From contig CABKML010000001.1 of the NCBI GenBank assembly GCA_902373515.1, forward strand, positions 1 to 64,000: a DNA stretch of 64,000 bases, written 5' to 3'. Shown in pieces: positions 43,339 through 52,310 of this stretch. Positions within the stretch are counted from its first letter, which is position 1; every line of letters starts with the position of its first letter. The DNA comes from an uncultured Eubacteriales bacterium (GTDB lineage Bacteria > Bacillota > Clostridia > Saccharofermentanales > Fastidiosipilaceae). The notes beneath the pieces are model-generated. The model was not told where the DNA came from and did no database searches. It worked only from the letters and a program-made list of their open reading frames with translations. The translations under genes were made by a program, and so were the position numbers.

Positions 43339-43526
43339 AATCTCCACCAATATTAATTGCATTCTGTCTTGCTTATATGCAAAACTGTTCTTTTATTTTA
43401 GAGCATTTATAGCAATTTGTGAAGATTAAGCGCAACATTCTGCCCGGGAACTGAAAAGTTGGAGCGCTTTTCGCCTGCCGCAGGTAAATTCGCAAATTTT
43501 CCACATCTTCGCCACCCAACTTGTAT

Positions 43527-43560
43527 AAAAAAAACAGGCGGCACCCGTAAGCACCGCCTG
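43527..43560 (-). terminator. Terminator of the mgl operon
   Basis: CAGGCGG (43535-43541) pairs with CCGCCTG (43554-43560), with a few further pairs inside, followed on the minus strand by eight T. It is 22 bases after the mglC stop. Confidence 0.87.
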
Positions 43561-43581
43561 CCCGCTTAAAAACCTTGTTTA

Positions 43582-45231
43582 TTACTTCTTACGGATATAC
43601 TTCAAGCAATCGAGCGTTACCGCCGTCATGATGATAATACCGGAGAAAACGAACTGTAAGTTGGTATCAATACCCAAAATAGTCAAAGCGTAAGTTAAAG
43701 CCGTGAAAATTACGACACCGACTACAACGCCCGAAATCTTACCGACACCGCCGGTAAACGAAACACCGCCGACCACGCAGGCGGCAATCGCGTCCATTTC
43801 CCAACCTTGACCGTAAGCTGCCGAACCGGAACCGACCATACGAGCGCATTCCAACCAGGAACCGAAACCGTATAAAATACCGGCAAGAATGAAAGCGCCC
43901 ATGGTAACAGCGAAAACCGAAATACCGGAAACTGCCGCCGCCTCGGGATTACCGCCGACAGCATACAGATTTTTACCGAAAATCGTCTTATTCCAGATGA
44001 ACCAAACAATGATTATAGCTGCAACAGCCCACAAAATAATAGTCGGGAAGCCGTTGATCTTAGGGATAATCCATTTAGGAATATCCGACTCAATCGCACC
44101 GAAAGACACGCCTTTGGTCGCATAAGTTACGATACCGAAAATTACCAGCATATTCGCCATAGTTGAAATAAACGGGTGCATTTGGAACTTAGCGGTAAAG
44201 AAACCGGCAATCGCCGTAAACACCGTACACAGCACCACACAAACTACTAAGGCTAAAATAACTCTGGCAGCTATCGGCATGGACGTAAAATCGAAAATAT
44301 AACCGAAAACTTTACCGGTATTTATGCCCTTATGCATAACGATAGTGGCCGCAGTCATACACATACCGACCATACGCCCGATGGACAAGTCGGTACCTGT
44401 CAGCAAAATCAAACCGGCAACACCTAAAGCGAGGAACATCCGTGGTGAGGCCTGTTGGAAAATGTTCAACACGTTATTAAATGTCAATAATTGCGTATTT
44501 TTCACAATCGGCGTCACAATACTCAGAGCGATGAAGACAAGCAAAATTGCTAAATACAAACCGTTTTGCAATAAGAAACGCTTCATATTGAAGTTATAGC
44601 AGTAGTTTATCCATTTTTGCTCCAAAGTCTGCGCCACGGTAAAGCGGGACATGCGCATTAAATCCAACAGGTGAAATTTATTGGTATAGGCATCGTGCAG
44701 ACGGTCCTTAAGATTCTGCAAATTTTTCTCATGCTGCAATTTGGCGTCGAAAAGCCGGTTCTTATAAACATATTTTTCATCTTTAATTTCCCGGGCATCC
44801 TGCAACTTGCTCAGATTTTCCTTATGCTCCTGTTGCAATTTTTGCAAAATCACGGCATAGTCTTTAATTTCCTGCACTTTTTCGGCTACCACCGCCTGCT
44901 TGACCTGCCGCAAGTAATCCTGGCCATAGTGCTCTTTCAGATAAGCTTCACCGTCTTTAATCAACTTATCGACTAAAGGTTGATTCTTCTCCTCCACTTT
45001 CAAAGCTCTGTCCAGTTCGGAACGGTTCAACTGCAGCTGATTAGCTTTTTCTTCACCTTTCAAGCTCTTATCCCGTTTAATCGCATCAATTTTGCTTTGA
45101 AAAAAGACTACTTCGTCCGTACCTTCACGCCGCAAGTCATCCAACTGCTCCTGAATTTTGCCGATATATTGCGCTATAGGCTCATACAGTTTTTGCTCTT
45201 CCTCTTTTGTTAAGATGAATTTGTTATCCAT
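43582..45231 (-). CDS. mglC: Galactose/methylgalactoside ABC permease with N-terminal coiled coil
   Basis: A 549-residue protein. The C-terminal part (about residues 220-549) is a normal MglC/RbsC-type permease with about ten helices and the conserved LTGTDLSIGRMVGM and AYGQGWEMDAIAACVVGGVSFTGG. The first about 215 residues are hydrophilic and Lys/Glu/Gln-rich with strong heptads (LQQEHKENLSKLQDAREI), an extension not present in the E. coli protein. It lies in the cytoplasm and might contact the ATPase or a regulator. The operon is mglB-mglA-mglC; this gene starts 18 bases after mglA. Confidence 0.92.
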   Translation of the reverse strand: MDNKFILTKEEEQKLYEPIAQYIGKIQEQLDDLRREGTDEVVFFQSKIDAIKRDKSLKGEEKANQLQLNRSELDRALKVEEKNQPLVDKLIKDGEAYLKEHYGQDYLRQVKQAVVAEKVQEIKDYAVILQKLQQEHKENLSKLQDAREIKDEKYVYKNRLFDAKLQHEKNLQNLKDRLHDAYTNKFHLLDLMRMSRFTVAQTLEQKWINYCYNFNMKRFLLQNGLYLAILLVFIALSIVTPIVKNTQLLTFNNVLNIFQQASPRMFLALGVAGLILLTGTDLSIGRMVGMCMTAATIVMHKGINTGKVFGYIFDFTSMPIAARVILALVVCVVLCTVFTAIAGFFTAKFQMHPFISTMANMLVIFGIVTYATKGVSFGAIESDIPKWIIPKINGFPTIILWAVAAIIIVWFIWNKTIFGKNLYAVGGNPEAAAVSGISVFAVTMGAFILAGILYGFGSWLECARMVGSGSAAYGQGWEMDAIAACVVGGVSFTGGVGKISGVVVGVVIFTALTYALTILGIDTNLQFVFSGIIIMTAVTLDCLKYIRKK

Positions 45232-45249
45232 GTTATACTCCCTTTTATC

Positions 45250-46773
45250 TCACACGCCCTCGCGCATTAAATACTTCGCACTTAACCTGAGAAGTTCTTC
45301 CTGATTGGTTTTTTTCGTTTCGACGATACCCGCCAGCCGACCGTTGGACATAACCCCGATGCGGTTAGTAATACCGAGAATTTCCGGCATTTCCGAGGAA
45401 ACAACAATAATCGTATTACCCTGCTTGGCCATCTGAATAATAAGTTCATAGATTTCATACTTGGCACCGACATCAATACCGCGCGTCGGCTCATCCATCA
45501 TGAAAATCTTAGGTTCACGCTCCAACCATTTACCGAAAATAACCTTTTGCTGATTGCCGCCGGACAAACTGGAAATCAAGTCGGCATGGCCCATACATTT
45601 GGTGCGCATAACTTTAATTTGCTTATTGGTGGCTTTAATCATCTTGCTGTCCGACAGAATCGGTCCGCTTTTATATTGAGGTAAATTGGCGATAGTAGTG
45701 TTGAAAGTCAAATCGCCTTTCAAGAATAAGCCGTTAGCCTTACGTTCCTCCGTAATCAGAGCAAAGCCGTTCTCCATCGCTTCTTTCGGCGTATTGAAGT
45801 TCATCAGGCGGTCTTTGAAATAAACACGGCCGCATGCTCTGGTCCGAATCCCGAATATCGTCTCCAGCAATTCCGTTCTGCCGGCTCCGACCAGGCCGTA
45901 AAGCCCGAATATCTCGCCTTTTTTCACTTCAAAGCTGATATCCTGCAAGCGAGGCGCGTACTTCGTCGACAAATTCTCTACTCGTAAAATCGGTTCTCCC
46001 GGTTTATTATCGACAGGCGGAAAACGATTCTCCAGCGAACGACCGACCATGGCGGCGATCAATTCATTCATATTCGTATCTGCGGCAGCTTTGGTCATAA
46101 CCAAATGGCCGTCGCGCAAAACGGAAATCTCATCGCAAATTTCAAAGATTTCATCCATTTTGTGGGAAATATAGATAAAAGCTATTCCCTGTTCCCGCAA
46201 TTTACGCATCATTTTGAATAACTTTTCCACTTCCTGGACTGTTAAAGATGAAGTAGGTTCATCGAGAACAATCACTTTGGCATTATAAGAAATAGCTTTG
46301 ACAATTTCACACATTTGCCTTTGTGAAACCGACATTTTGCGCATCGGCTGCGTCAAATCGACCGTCATATCGAGGCTGCGAAAAATCTCCGCCGCTTTCC
46401 GTTTCATTAAAGTTTGATCGACTACGCCCAACTTGTTAATCGGATAACGTCCCAAAAACAAATTATCCACGACATTGCGATCCAGGCACTGGTTAAGTTC
46501 CTGATGCACCATCGCTATACCGTTTTCCAAAGCCTCTTTCGGACCGGTAAAATTAATAGTTTCTCCCTCTAAATCAATTTCACCCTCATCTTTGTGATAA
46601 GTTCCGAACAGGCATTTCATCATCGTTGACTTGCCGGCGCCGTTTTCACCCATTAGGCCCATGACCGTACCTTTTCTGACATTAAGATTAATCTTGTCCA
46701 GAACACGATTGCGCCCGAAAGTTTTACTCATTCCTTTGATTGACAAAATAACCGGAGCGTTTATTGTTGTCAT
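45250..46773 (-). CDS. mglA: Galactose/methylgalactoside import ATPase
   Basis: A 507-residue CUT2-type double ATPase of normal length. Domain 1: Walker A GENGAGKSTM (about residues 38-47), signature MSVSQRQMCEI, Walker B VIVLDEPTSSL. Domain 2: degenerate Walker A GLVGAGRTELLE (about 285-296), signature LSGGNQQKVIFGKWL, Walker B IFMMDEPTRGIDVG. The degenerate second site is normal for this family. It energises uptake of galactose, glucose or methyl-galactoside with MglB and MglC. A stem-loop stands between it and mglB. Confidence 0.96.
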   Translation of the reverse strand: MTTINAPVILSIKGMSKTFGRNRVLDKINLNVRKGTVMGLMGENGAGKSTMMKCLFGTYHKDEGEIDLEGETINFTGPKEALENGIAMVHQELNQCLDRNVVDNLFLGRYPINKLGVVDQTLMKRKAAEIFRSLDMTVDLTQPMRKMSVSQRQMCEIVKAISYNAKVIVLDEPTSSLTVQEVEKLFKMMRKLREQGIAFIYISHKMDEIFEICDEISVLRDGHLVMTKAAADTNMNELIAAMVGRSLENRFPPVDNKPGEPILRVENLSTKYAPRLQDISFEVKKGEIFGLYGLVGAGRTELLETIFGIRTRACGRVYFKDRLMNFNTPKEAMENGFALITEERKANGLFLKGDLTFNTTIANLPQYKSGPILSDSKMIKATNKQIKVMRTKCMGHADLISSLSGGNQQKVIFGKWLEREPKIFMMDEPTRGIDVGAKYEIYELIIQMAKQGNTIIVVSSEMPEILGITNRIGVMSNGRLAGIVETKKTNQEELLRLSAKYLMREGV

Positions 46774-46817
46774 GTTTTACCTCTGATTTCTAAGCCCCAC
46801 GGACTGCTTCTAAAAAT

Positions 46818-46848
46818 CGGGGATTAGAAGCACCGCCTCTAATCCCCG
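46818..46848 (-). promoter_or_regulatory. Stem-loop between mglB and mglA
   Basis: An 11-bp perfect stem, CGGGGATTAGA (46818-46828) with TCTAATCCCCG (46838-46848), followed by ATTTTTAG on the minus strand. It is placed to act as a leaky terminator or to protect the mglB end, so the binding protein would be made in excess over the ATPase and permease. Confidence 0.65.
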
Positions 46849-46877
46849 TTGACTCTTACATCATCAATACCTACTTA

Positions 46878-48194
46878 TTACTTCAGTAATTGAGTATAGG
46901 AAGCAGCATTATCAGTCTTAACCATATTAACTGCAAATCCGTCATAAGCTGAAGGATCACCCAATCTGTTGGTAATTGTCGATTCGTTCTGACCGTCACC
47001 GTCAACATAGTCAACATCCAAATTCAACAACTTCTGATATTTCTTCAACAAAGGCAGGTAAGTTGAACCTAAGAAGTTATCAGCGGAATTGTAAGAATTC
47101 AACCAAATCTTTTTCTTCGGATGTTTAGCTTCGTCCAATTGCTTGGAAACAGGAGCATATGTCTTGGTGGAATCCAAATAATCTTTATAGTTCTCAGCTG
47201 TAACTGCAACGTTCAAAGCGTAGTAGGACTTATCTTTTTCAACATATTTGAAAACGTCTTTACTCAAAACGTTACCGGCATCGTCTTTGTCGTCAATACC
47301 TGTCTTCATGTCGACACCGTCCAAAGCGTTACGCAGAACACGTAATGTCAAATAAGCTTGAACGTCAGCATGTTGGCTGATTGTTCCGCCGTAACCGGCT
47401 TTGATAGCTTCAACTGCATCCTGGTTGGCATCGTAACCGAAAGTCGGAACTTTCTTCTCGTTGGACCAAGCGTTGAACATAGCCATGCCCATACCGTCGT
47501 TGTTGGAAGCGATAACATCAATTTGATCGCCGAAAGAAGCGGACCAAGTGCTGATAGCGTTACCTGCTGTCGGAGCATCCCATGTAGCACCGGCGGAAGT
47601 CTTCATTTCCTGTGAAGCCAATTCACGGACTTTATACTTTTTGCCACCGATTTCCAATTCACCGTCTTTAACAACTTTGGAAGAACCGTCTGTATTTGTA
47701 CCGGCCGGATCGCTGACGATTTGACCGTCTTTTTCAACTGCAGTACCCAAGGCCTTACGAACACCTCTTGTACGAGCAACGGAGTCATTATGACCGACAT
47801 CGCCGATAGCCAGAACATAACCGATTACACCATCTTTGTTACGATCGATCTTTTCGATATTTTTCTCGATGTATTTCTTAATCATTTCGCCTTGCAGTTC
47901 AGCACCCTGATTAGCATCGAAACCGACGTAACGTGTATTTTTGTTGAAGTTCAAAGCTTCTTTGTCCAATTCACCGGTAGAGCTGTTGGAAGGTTGACGG
48001 TTCCACCAAACCAGCGGTTTGGCACTATTCTTACCTGTTTCCTTATTTTCCGGCTTCTTCGATTCTGCAGCCTTGGTGCTTGCGACCTTTCCGGTCGTTG
48101 CATTTGTTGCAGGCTTCTTCTCCGTCTTCTGGCCGCAGGCTGCTAAACCTAATACCATAACCGAGCTTAAGGCTAATGCCATTAACTTCTTCAT
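46878..48194 (-). CDS. mglB: Galactose/glucose-binding lipoprotein
   Basis: A 438-residue periplasmic-binding-protein-like lipoprotein. The signal peptide ends at LGLAAC (Cys20). After a Lys/Thr/Ala-rich linker comes the type I fold with VGFDANQGAELQGEMIKKYI, a calcium-loop-like DRNKDGVIGY, DVIASNNDGMGMAMFNAWS and PTFGYDANQDAVEAIKAGYG. These agree with MglB/GGBP. The family is near 330 residues; the extra is linker and inserted loops, including a segment around residues 340-400. Promoter and cre-like site at 48262-48290. Confidence 0.92.
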   Translation of the reverse strand: MKKLMALALSSVMVLGLAACGQKTEKKPATNATTGKVASTKAAESKKPENKETGKNSAKPLVWWNRQPSNSSTGELDKEALNFNKNTRYVGFDANQGAELQGEMIKKYIEKNIEKIDRNKDGVIGYVLAIGDVGHNDSVARTRGVRKALGTAVEKDGQIVSDPAGTNTDGSSKVVKDGELEIGGKKYKVRELASQEMKTSAGATWDAPTAGNAISTWSASFGDQIDVIASNNDGMGMAMFNAWSNEKKVPTFGYDANQDAVEAIKAGYGGTISQHADVQAYLTLRVLRNALDGVDMKTGIDDKDDAGNVLSKDVFKYVEKDKSYYALNVAVTAENYKDYLDSTKTYAPVSKQLDEAKHPKKKIWLNSYNSADNFLGSTYLPLLKKYQKLLNLDVDYVDGDGQNESTITNRLGDPSAYDGFAVNMVKTDNAASYTQLLK

Positions 48195-48261
48195 AAAGTG
48201 TTCTCCTTGTAATTAATACGTTAGCGAAAGCGCCGTTTATCTCAGCGACTTTCTAAAACAC

Positions 48262-48290
48262 ATTTTACCGTTTGCAAATGCATTTTGCAA
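48262..48290 (-). promoter_or_regulatory. mgl operon promoter overlapping a cre-like site
   Basis: Leftward TTGCAA (48290-48285), a 17-base spacer and TAAAAT (48267-48262). TTGCAAACGGTAAAAT (48277-48262) fits the catabolite-responsive element consensus with one mismatch and covers the -10, so CcpA could block initiation. TTGCAAA and TTTGCAA at 48290-48272 form an additional inverted repeat. Confidence 0.65.
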
Positions 48291-48454
48291 CATTTTTCAC
48301 AATTAAAGGTCCTTAAAAAGCACTTTTTTATGACATTTGCACAAATAGTTTGCTGTAAAAATTGCACAATAGTACCAAAACCAAATTTTGCAAGTGAAAA
48401 AGCAAAACTCCCGAAGATTTGAAAAAAGATATTTTTCCGGTGCAGACAGCCACG

Positions 48455-48973
48455 TCAGCTCTGCTGCCGACGATGATTTTGCCAATATTGTAATAACAGC
48501 GGCGCTACGGCCGGAGCCAGCAAATTATCAATGTTCTTGTCATACAGCAGCAATTCCCGGACCAAAGAGGAACTGACATAAGTCAAAGTTGCCGGTGCGG
48601 CAAGATAAACGAATTGACAGGATGAAAGAAAATTCTGATTCGCCAAGGCATAATCCCGCTCATATTCCCAATCGCGAAAATTGCGGACACCGCGAACAAT
48701 CGCCGTCGCCTGAAATTTTCTATACAGATCCACCAACAGACAGTTATCCGCCACAACTGTAACACCCGGAAGATGCCGGACGCTCGCACGTACCATCTGC
48801 AGACGTTCTTCCACAGTGAATAAGGTCCGTTTCAGAGGATGCTGTAATATTGTTATAACCACCTGATCAGCTTGTCTGTATGCCTGTTCGACAATACTCA
48901 AATGGCCTAATGTAAAGGGATCGAAACTCCCGGGATACAGCCAAATTTTCGGCTTTTTTTCTTGATTTTCCAT
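48455..48973 (-). CDS. coaD: Phosphopantetheine adenylyltransferase
   Basis: A 172-residue CoaD. The nucleotidyltransferase motif YPGSFDPFTLGHLSI (T/HxGH type, GH at about residues 23-24) and the conserved IVRGVRNFRDWEYERDYALAN and YVSSSLVRELL are present. It makes dephospho-CoA from 4'-phosphopantetheine and ATP, the next to last step of CoA synthesis. It follows rsmD, a very common Firmicute pair, with a gap of about 117 bases. The Shine-Dalgarno sequence is not clear. Confidence 0.96.
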   Translation of the reverse strand: MENQEKKPKIWLYPGSFDPFTLGHLSIVEQAYRQADQVVITILQHPLKRTLFTVEERLQMVRASVRHLPGVTVVADNCLLVDLYRKFQATAIVRGVRNFRDWEYERDYALANQNFLSSCQFVYLAAPATLTYVSSSLVRELLLYDKNIDNLLAPAVAPLLLQYWQNHRRQQS

Positions 48974-49090
48974 ATATATTTATGTATCACTCAACTTCCT
49001 GTAAACACAATATTTTCATTGTACTTTTTCGGCCGGCAATTGGCAAACTGACTAAGCGGCGAGCAAACAGCCAAGTGGACAAGTGGAAAT

Positions 49091-49699
49091 TCAGCGATAA
49101 AAACACAAGCGGGTCCGGCCGTAAACCTGTTCTTTCACCAAACATAACGGCGCTGTTGCAGGCAATGCTGCCACTTCTGCCGCCTGTTCCAGTACCAGAA
49201 CTCCGCCTTGCCGCAATATTAAGGATGCGTGAGCCAGAACGGCGGCATTAATTTCCGCCGCTAATCTATACGGAGGATCACAATAAATAAAATCGAATAA
49301 TTCCGGTATCTCAGCTTGCCCGGTTTGAACCTGAGCCTGAGCCTGAGCCTGAACCGCTTGCCGCATTTTAAAGAAACGCCCGACCGTAACACCGACTACC
49401 TGCGCAGCCTGCGTCAAATGGGTTTTTTGCAGATTTTCTTTAATTACCGCCAAGGCGGCAGCATCTTTCTCCACAAATACAGCCTGATACATATTCCGGC
49501 TCAAAGCTTCAATTCCCACTTGCCCGCTGCCGGCACATAAATCCAGACAGCGACCTTGACCGCTGCCGAACATATCCGGCGCCATATGCAACAGAACACT
49601 GAATAACGCCTCTTTCGTTTTATCTAAAGTCGGGCGCGTCCTTTCGCTCTTAGGCGCAACTAATTTCGTTCCCTTCGCTTTACCGCTGACTACACGCAT
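49091..49699 (-). CDS. rsmD: 16S rRNA (guanine-966-N2) methyltransferase RsmD
   Basis: A 202-residue Rossmann methyltransferase. It starts at ATG 49699 with MRVVSGKAKGTKLVAPKSER, the usual RsmD beginning, after GGTGAGG; the longer frame to 49771 overlaps recG. The SAM-binding loop is LDLCAGSGQVGIEALSR (about residues 50-66) and the catalytic motif is CDPPYRL (about residues 143-149). It methylates G966 of 16S rRNA. The order recG-rsmD-coaD is conserved in Firmicutes and here recG ends 11 bases before this start. Confidence 0.96.
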   Translation of the reverse strand: MRVVSGKAKGTKLVAPKSERTRPTLDKTKEALFSVLLHMAPDMFGSGQGRCLDLCAGSGQVGIEALSRNMYQAVFVEKDAAALAVIKENLQKTHLTQAAQVVGVTVGRFFKMRQAVQAQAQAQVQTGQAEIPELFDFIYCDPPYRLAAEINAAVLAHASLILRQGGVLVLEQAAEVAALPATAPLCLVKEQVYGRTRLCFYR

Positions 49700-49710
49700 A
49701 CGCACCTCAC

Positions 49711-51984
49711 CTATAAAACTATATTTCCCTGTAAATCCGGGTAATACCAGGCAATCGCCCTTTTCAGGCATTGATTCTCCGGCAAACTGAGTGCCGGATC
49801 CTGCTGCAGAATTTCCAGCGCCGCCGCTTGAGTTGCAGCAATCAGTTCTTTGTCCTGATATAAATTTGCCACCTTAAATTCCGGCAAACCGTGCTGTCTG
49901 ACCCCGAAGAAATCACCCGGACCTCTTAACTCTAAATCTTTGTTGGCCAGGTAAAAGCCGTCATCGCTTTCACATAAAGTTAACAAGCGTTGATAAGCTG
50001 TAGTATTAGCATTTTTCGCAGCTGTCGTCGCCTGTTCGCTCAATAAAATGCAGATAGCCTGTTTGTCCCCGCGTCCCACCCGACCGCGCAATTGATGTAA
50101 CTGCGCCAAGCCGAAACGTTCAGCATTTTCAATTACTATAAGATTGGCCGCCGGATTGTCCACCCCGACTTCTACGACGGTCGTGGCAACCAGAACCTGA
50201 ATCTTTCCCTGATAAAAATCCTGCATGACCTGCGCTTTATCTTTTTCTTTCATTTTACCGTGCACGAGACCGATCGTTAAATGCGGAAAAAGGCGTTGCA
50301 ATTCCGCCTGCCGATTGACTGCCGCCATCAAATCGCCGCTTTCTTCCTGCGCTTCAACCAGCGGACAAATCCAATAAACCTGATTTTCCTGCGCGATCAT
50401 CGCCCGCAAATAATCATAAATTTTGCCTAATTTGCTGTAATTTGCCATATAAGTCAGAACCTTCAGTCTCTCAGCCGGGCGTTCCGTAATACATGAAACC
50501 TGCAAATCGCCGTAAAGTACCAAAGCCAAAGAACGGGGAATCGGCGTAGCGGACATAACTAAAAGATGCGGGACCTTATCTTTGCTCTGCAAAAAGCGCA
50601 AGCGCTGATTAACGCCGAAACGGTGCTGTTCATCCGTAACGGCCAAAGCCAAGTCCTGCCAAATATAATTTTCATTAAGTAAAGCGTGGGTCCCGATAAC
50701 AATTTTCACGGCGCCGCTATTTATCCCGGCCGCCAGTTCTCTTTTCTGCTTAGCGGTCAAATTACCCGTCGCCAGGGCAATCTCATCCTCCGCCACATAG
50801 CCGGCCAACAATTGCTTGACCGTAGCATAATGTTGCGTGGCCAAAATTTGGGTCGGAGCCATCAAAACCGCCTGTTTCCCTTGAAGTTGACAGGCGAACA
50901 TGGCGATCACGGCGACAATTGTTTTACCGGAGCCCGTATCACCCTGCAGCAGTCGACTGACACCTTGCGCCTGCGCCAAATCCTTGATAACCGTTTGCCA
51001 CGCCTGATTTTGCCCCGCCGTCAAAGTGAAAGGCAGATGCGCGATAAATTCTTGAATTTTCTTTAAGTCCGCCGCTTGTAATTCTACCTGCTGCGCCGCT
51101 TTCGCTTCCGACTTTTTGCCCAAAGTATGTAAAGCCAGCTGCAATAACAGTAATTCTGTAAAAGCTAAACGTTTTTTCGCCCGCAGCAAGTTTTCCGGCG
51201 AGCTCGGGAAATGGATTTGACGATAGGCGAAATGACTGTCTGCCAATTTATAACGTTGACACAAATTTAACGGCAAGCATTCGGGTAAATAATTTATTTT
51301 TTCCTGCAAGACCCGTTCCAGCAGTTTTTGCATCGTTATCTGCGCCAAACCGGAAGTCAGGCTGTACAGCGGTCGATTGGCCACATCGGCTTTAAGCGTT
51401 TCACTCGTTTGCGTACACACCGGTCTGAGCGGTTCTTTAATCGCATCGGCCGTTTCCTGTAAATCGACCGCACTTTCCACGCTGTCCGACATTTCAGCTG
51501 CTGCCGCCGTCTGCGGCACAGGTCCTTGATAAAGCTGAATTTTAGGGCTTTGCAGGCACAGACTGTTGCCGTTAAGTTTAACTTTACCGCGAAAAACATA
51601 AGTTTCCTGTAAGTTCAATTTGTTCTGTAACCATGGTTGGTTGAACCAGACTACGGCGATTTTGCCGCCGGCATCAGCGATTTGACTGCGAATATAGCTT
51701 AATCGGCCCTTATATTGGACTCTCAAAGGTTGACACAATTTACCGACTATTACCTGTTCCGAGCCGTCCGCCATCGCTTCGCCCGTTTCCGTCAAATTGC
51801 TCTGCCAGTCCTCGTAAGCGCGTGGAAAAAAGCGTAAAAGGTCCCAAACAGTATAGATATCCAGGCGGGCCAGCTGTTTCATCCTTGCCTGACTTATACC
51901 GGGAAGGGAAGTTACAGGTCGAGCCAGCTCACTACTTAAACCGTTATTTTCTAAATATTGACTTTTTTGCAGATGCTCATCCAT
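49711..51984 (-). CDS. recG: ATP-dependent DNA helicase RecG
   Basis: A 757-residue helicase that remodels stalled forks and branched DNA. The wedge/OB domain is at about residues 75-190, here lengthened by an acidic, low-complexity insert near 160-200. Motif I is LLQGDTGSGKTIVA (about residues 345-358), motif II is VTDEQHRFG (the RecG DEQH box), motif III is LVMSATPIPRSL, and motifs V-VI include VVEVGVDNPAA and QLRGRVGRG. No good Shine-Dalgarno is seen at ATG 51984. Upstream is the terminator of the SPFH/RHH operon. Confidence 0.97.
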   Translation of the reverse strand: MDEHLQKSQYLENNGLSSELARPVTSLPGISQARMKQLARLDIYTVWDLLRFFPRAYEDWQSNLTETGEAMADGSEQVIVGKLCQPLRVQYKGRLSYIRSQIADAGGKIAVVWFNQPWLQNKLNLQETYVFRGKVKLNGNSLCLQSPKIQLYQGPVPQTAAAAEMSDSVESAVDLQETADAIKEPLRPVCTQTSETLKADVANRPLYSLTSGLAQITMQKLLERVLQEKINYLPECLPLNLCQRYKLADSHFAYRQIHFPSSPENLLRAKKRLAFTELLLLQLALHTLGKKSEAKAAQQVELQAADLKKIQEFIAHLPFTLTAGQNQAWQTVIKDLAQAQGVSRLLQGDTGSGKTIVAVIAMFACQLQGKQAVLMAPTQILATQHYATVKQLLAGYVAEDEIALATGNLTAKQKRELAAGINSGAVKIVIGTHALLNENYIWQDLALAVTDEQHRFGVNQRLRFLQSKDKVPHLLVMSATPIPRSLALVLYGDLQVSCITERPAERLKVLTYMANYSKLGKIYDYLRAMIAQENQVYWICPLVEAQEESGDLMAAVNRQAELQRLFPHLTIGLVHGKMKEKDKAQVMQDFYQGKIQVLVATTVVEVGVDNPAANLIVIENAERFGLAQLHQLRGRVGRGDKQAICILLSEQATTAAKNANTTAYQRLLTLCESDDGFYLANKDLELRGPGDFFGVRQHGLPEFKVANLYQDKELIAATQAAALEILQQDPALSLPENQCLKRAIAWYYPDLQGNIVL

Positions 51985-52046
51985 ATTTGCTATTTTAACT
52001 TGTTTGTCCTACTGCTGACAAATTAAAGTCCCGGGCGCAAAAACGC

Positions 52047-52073
52047 AAAAAAAGGGCCGAGCCTGTCCGGCCC
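52047..52073 (-). terminator. Terminator after the RHH gene
   Basis: GGGCCG (52054-52059) pairs with CGGCCC (52068-52073), followed on the minus strand by seven T. It is about 40 bases after the RHH stop codon. Confidence 0.87.
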
Positions 52074-52111
52074 GTCCCTTTCTTAGTCTCAGTTGCCGGC
52101 GAAAATCGAAA

Positions 52112-52309
52112 TTATTCAATATCCAATTCCGGCGGCTGATCAATCTCATGCGAGACGTACTCTCCGTTACGCTTACGTTGGCGGACACATTCACTCAACA
52201 AGTACTCTATCTGACCGTTGACCGAACGGAAATCATCCGCCGCCCACGCCGCTATAGCGTTATACAATTTAGTATTAATTCTTAAAGGTATCTGTTTTTT
52301 ATTGTCCAC
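52112..52309 (-). CDS. Arc-like ribbon-helix-helix DNA-binding protein
   Basis: A 65-residue protein starting MDNKKQIPLRINTKLYNAIA. The first strand KQIPLRIN, helix A (TKLYNAIAAWAADDF) and helix B (VNGQIEYLLSECVRQ) make a typical Arc/MetJ-type RHH dimer fold, with an acidic tail. It starts one base after the SPFH gene stop, so the two are coupled. No toxin partner is seen. It may regulate its own operon through the palindrome at 53380-53408; this is an inference. Such Arc-like proteins behind SPFH genes are known in Firmicutes as a recurrent pair, from memory. Confidence 0.8.
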   Translation of the reverse strand: MDNKKQIPLRINTKLYNAIAAWAADDFRSVNGQIEYLLSECVRQRKRNGEYVSHEIDQPPELDIE

Positions 52310-52310
52310 T

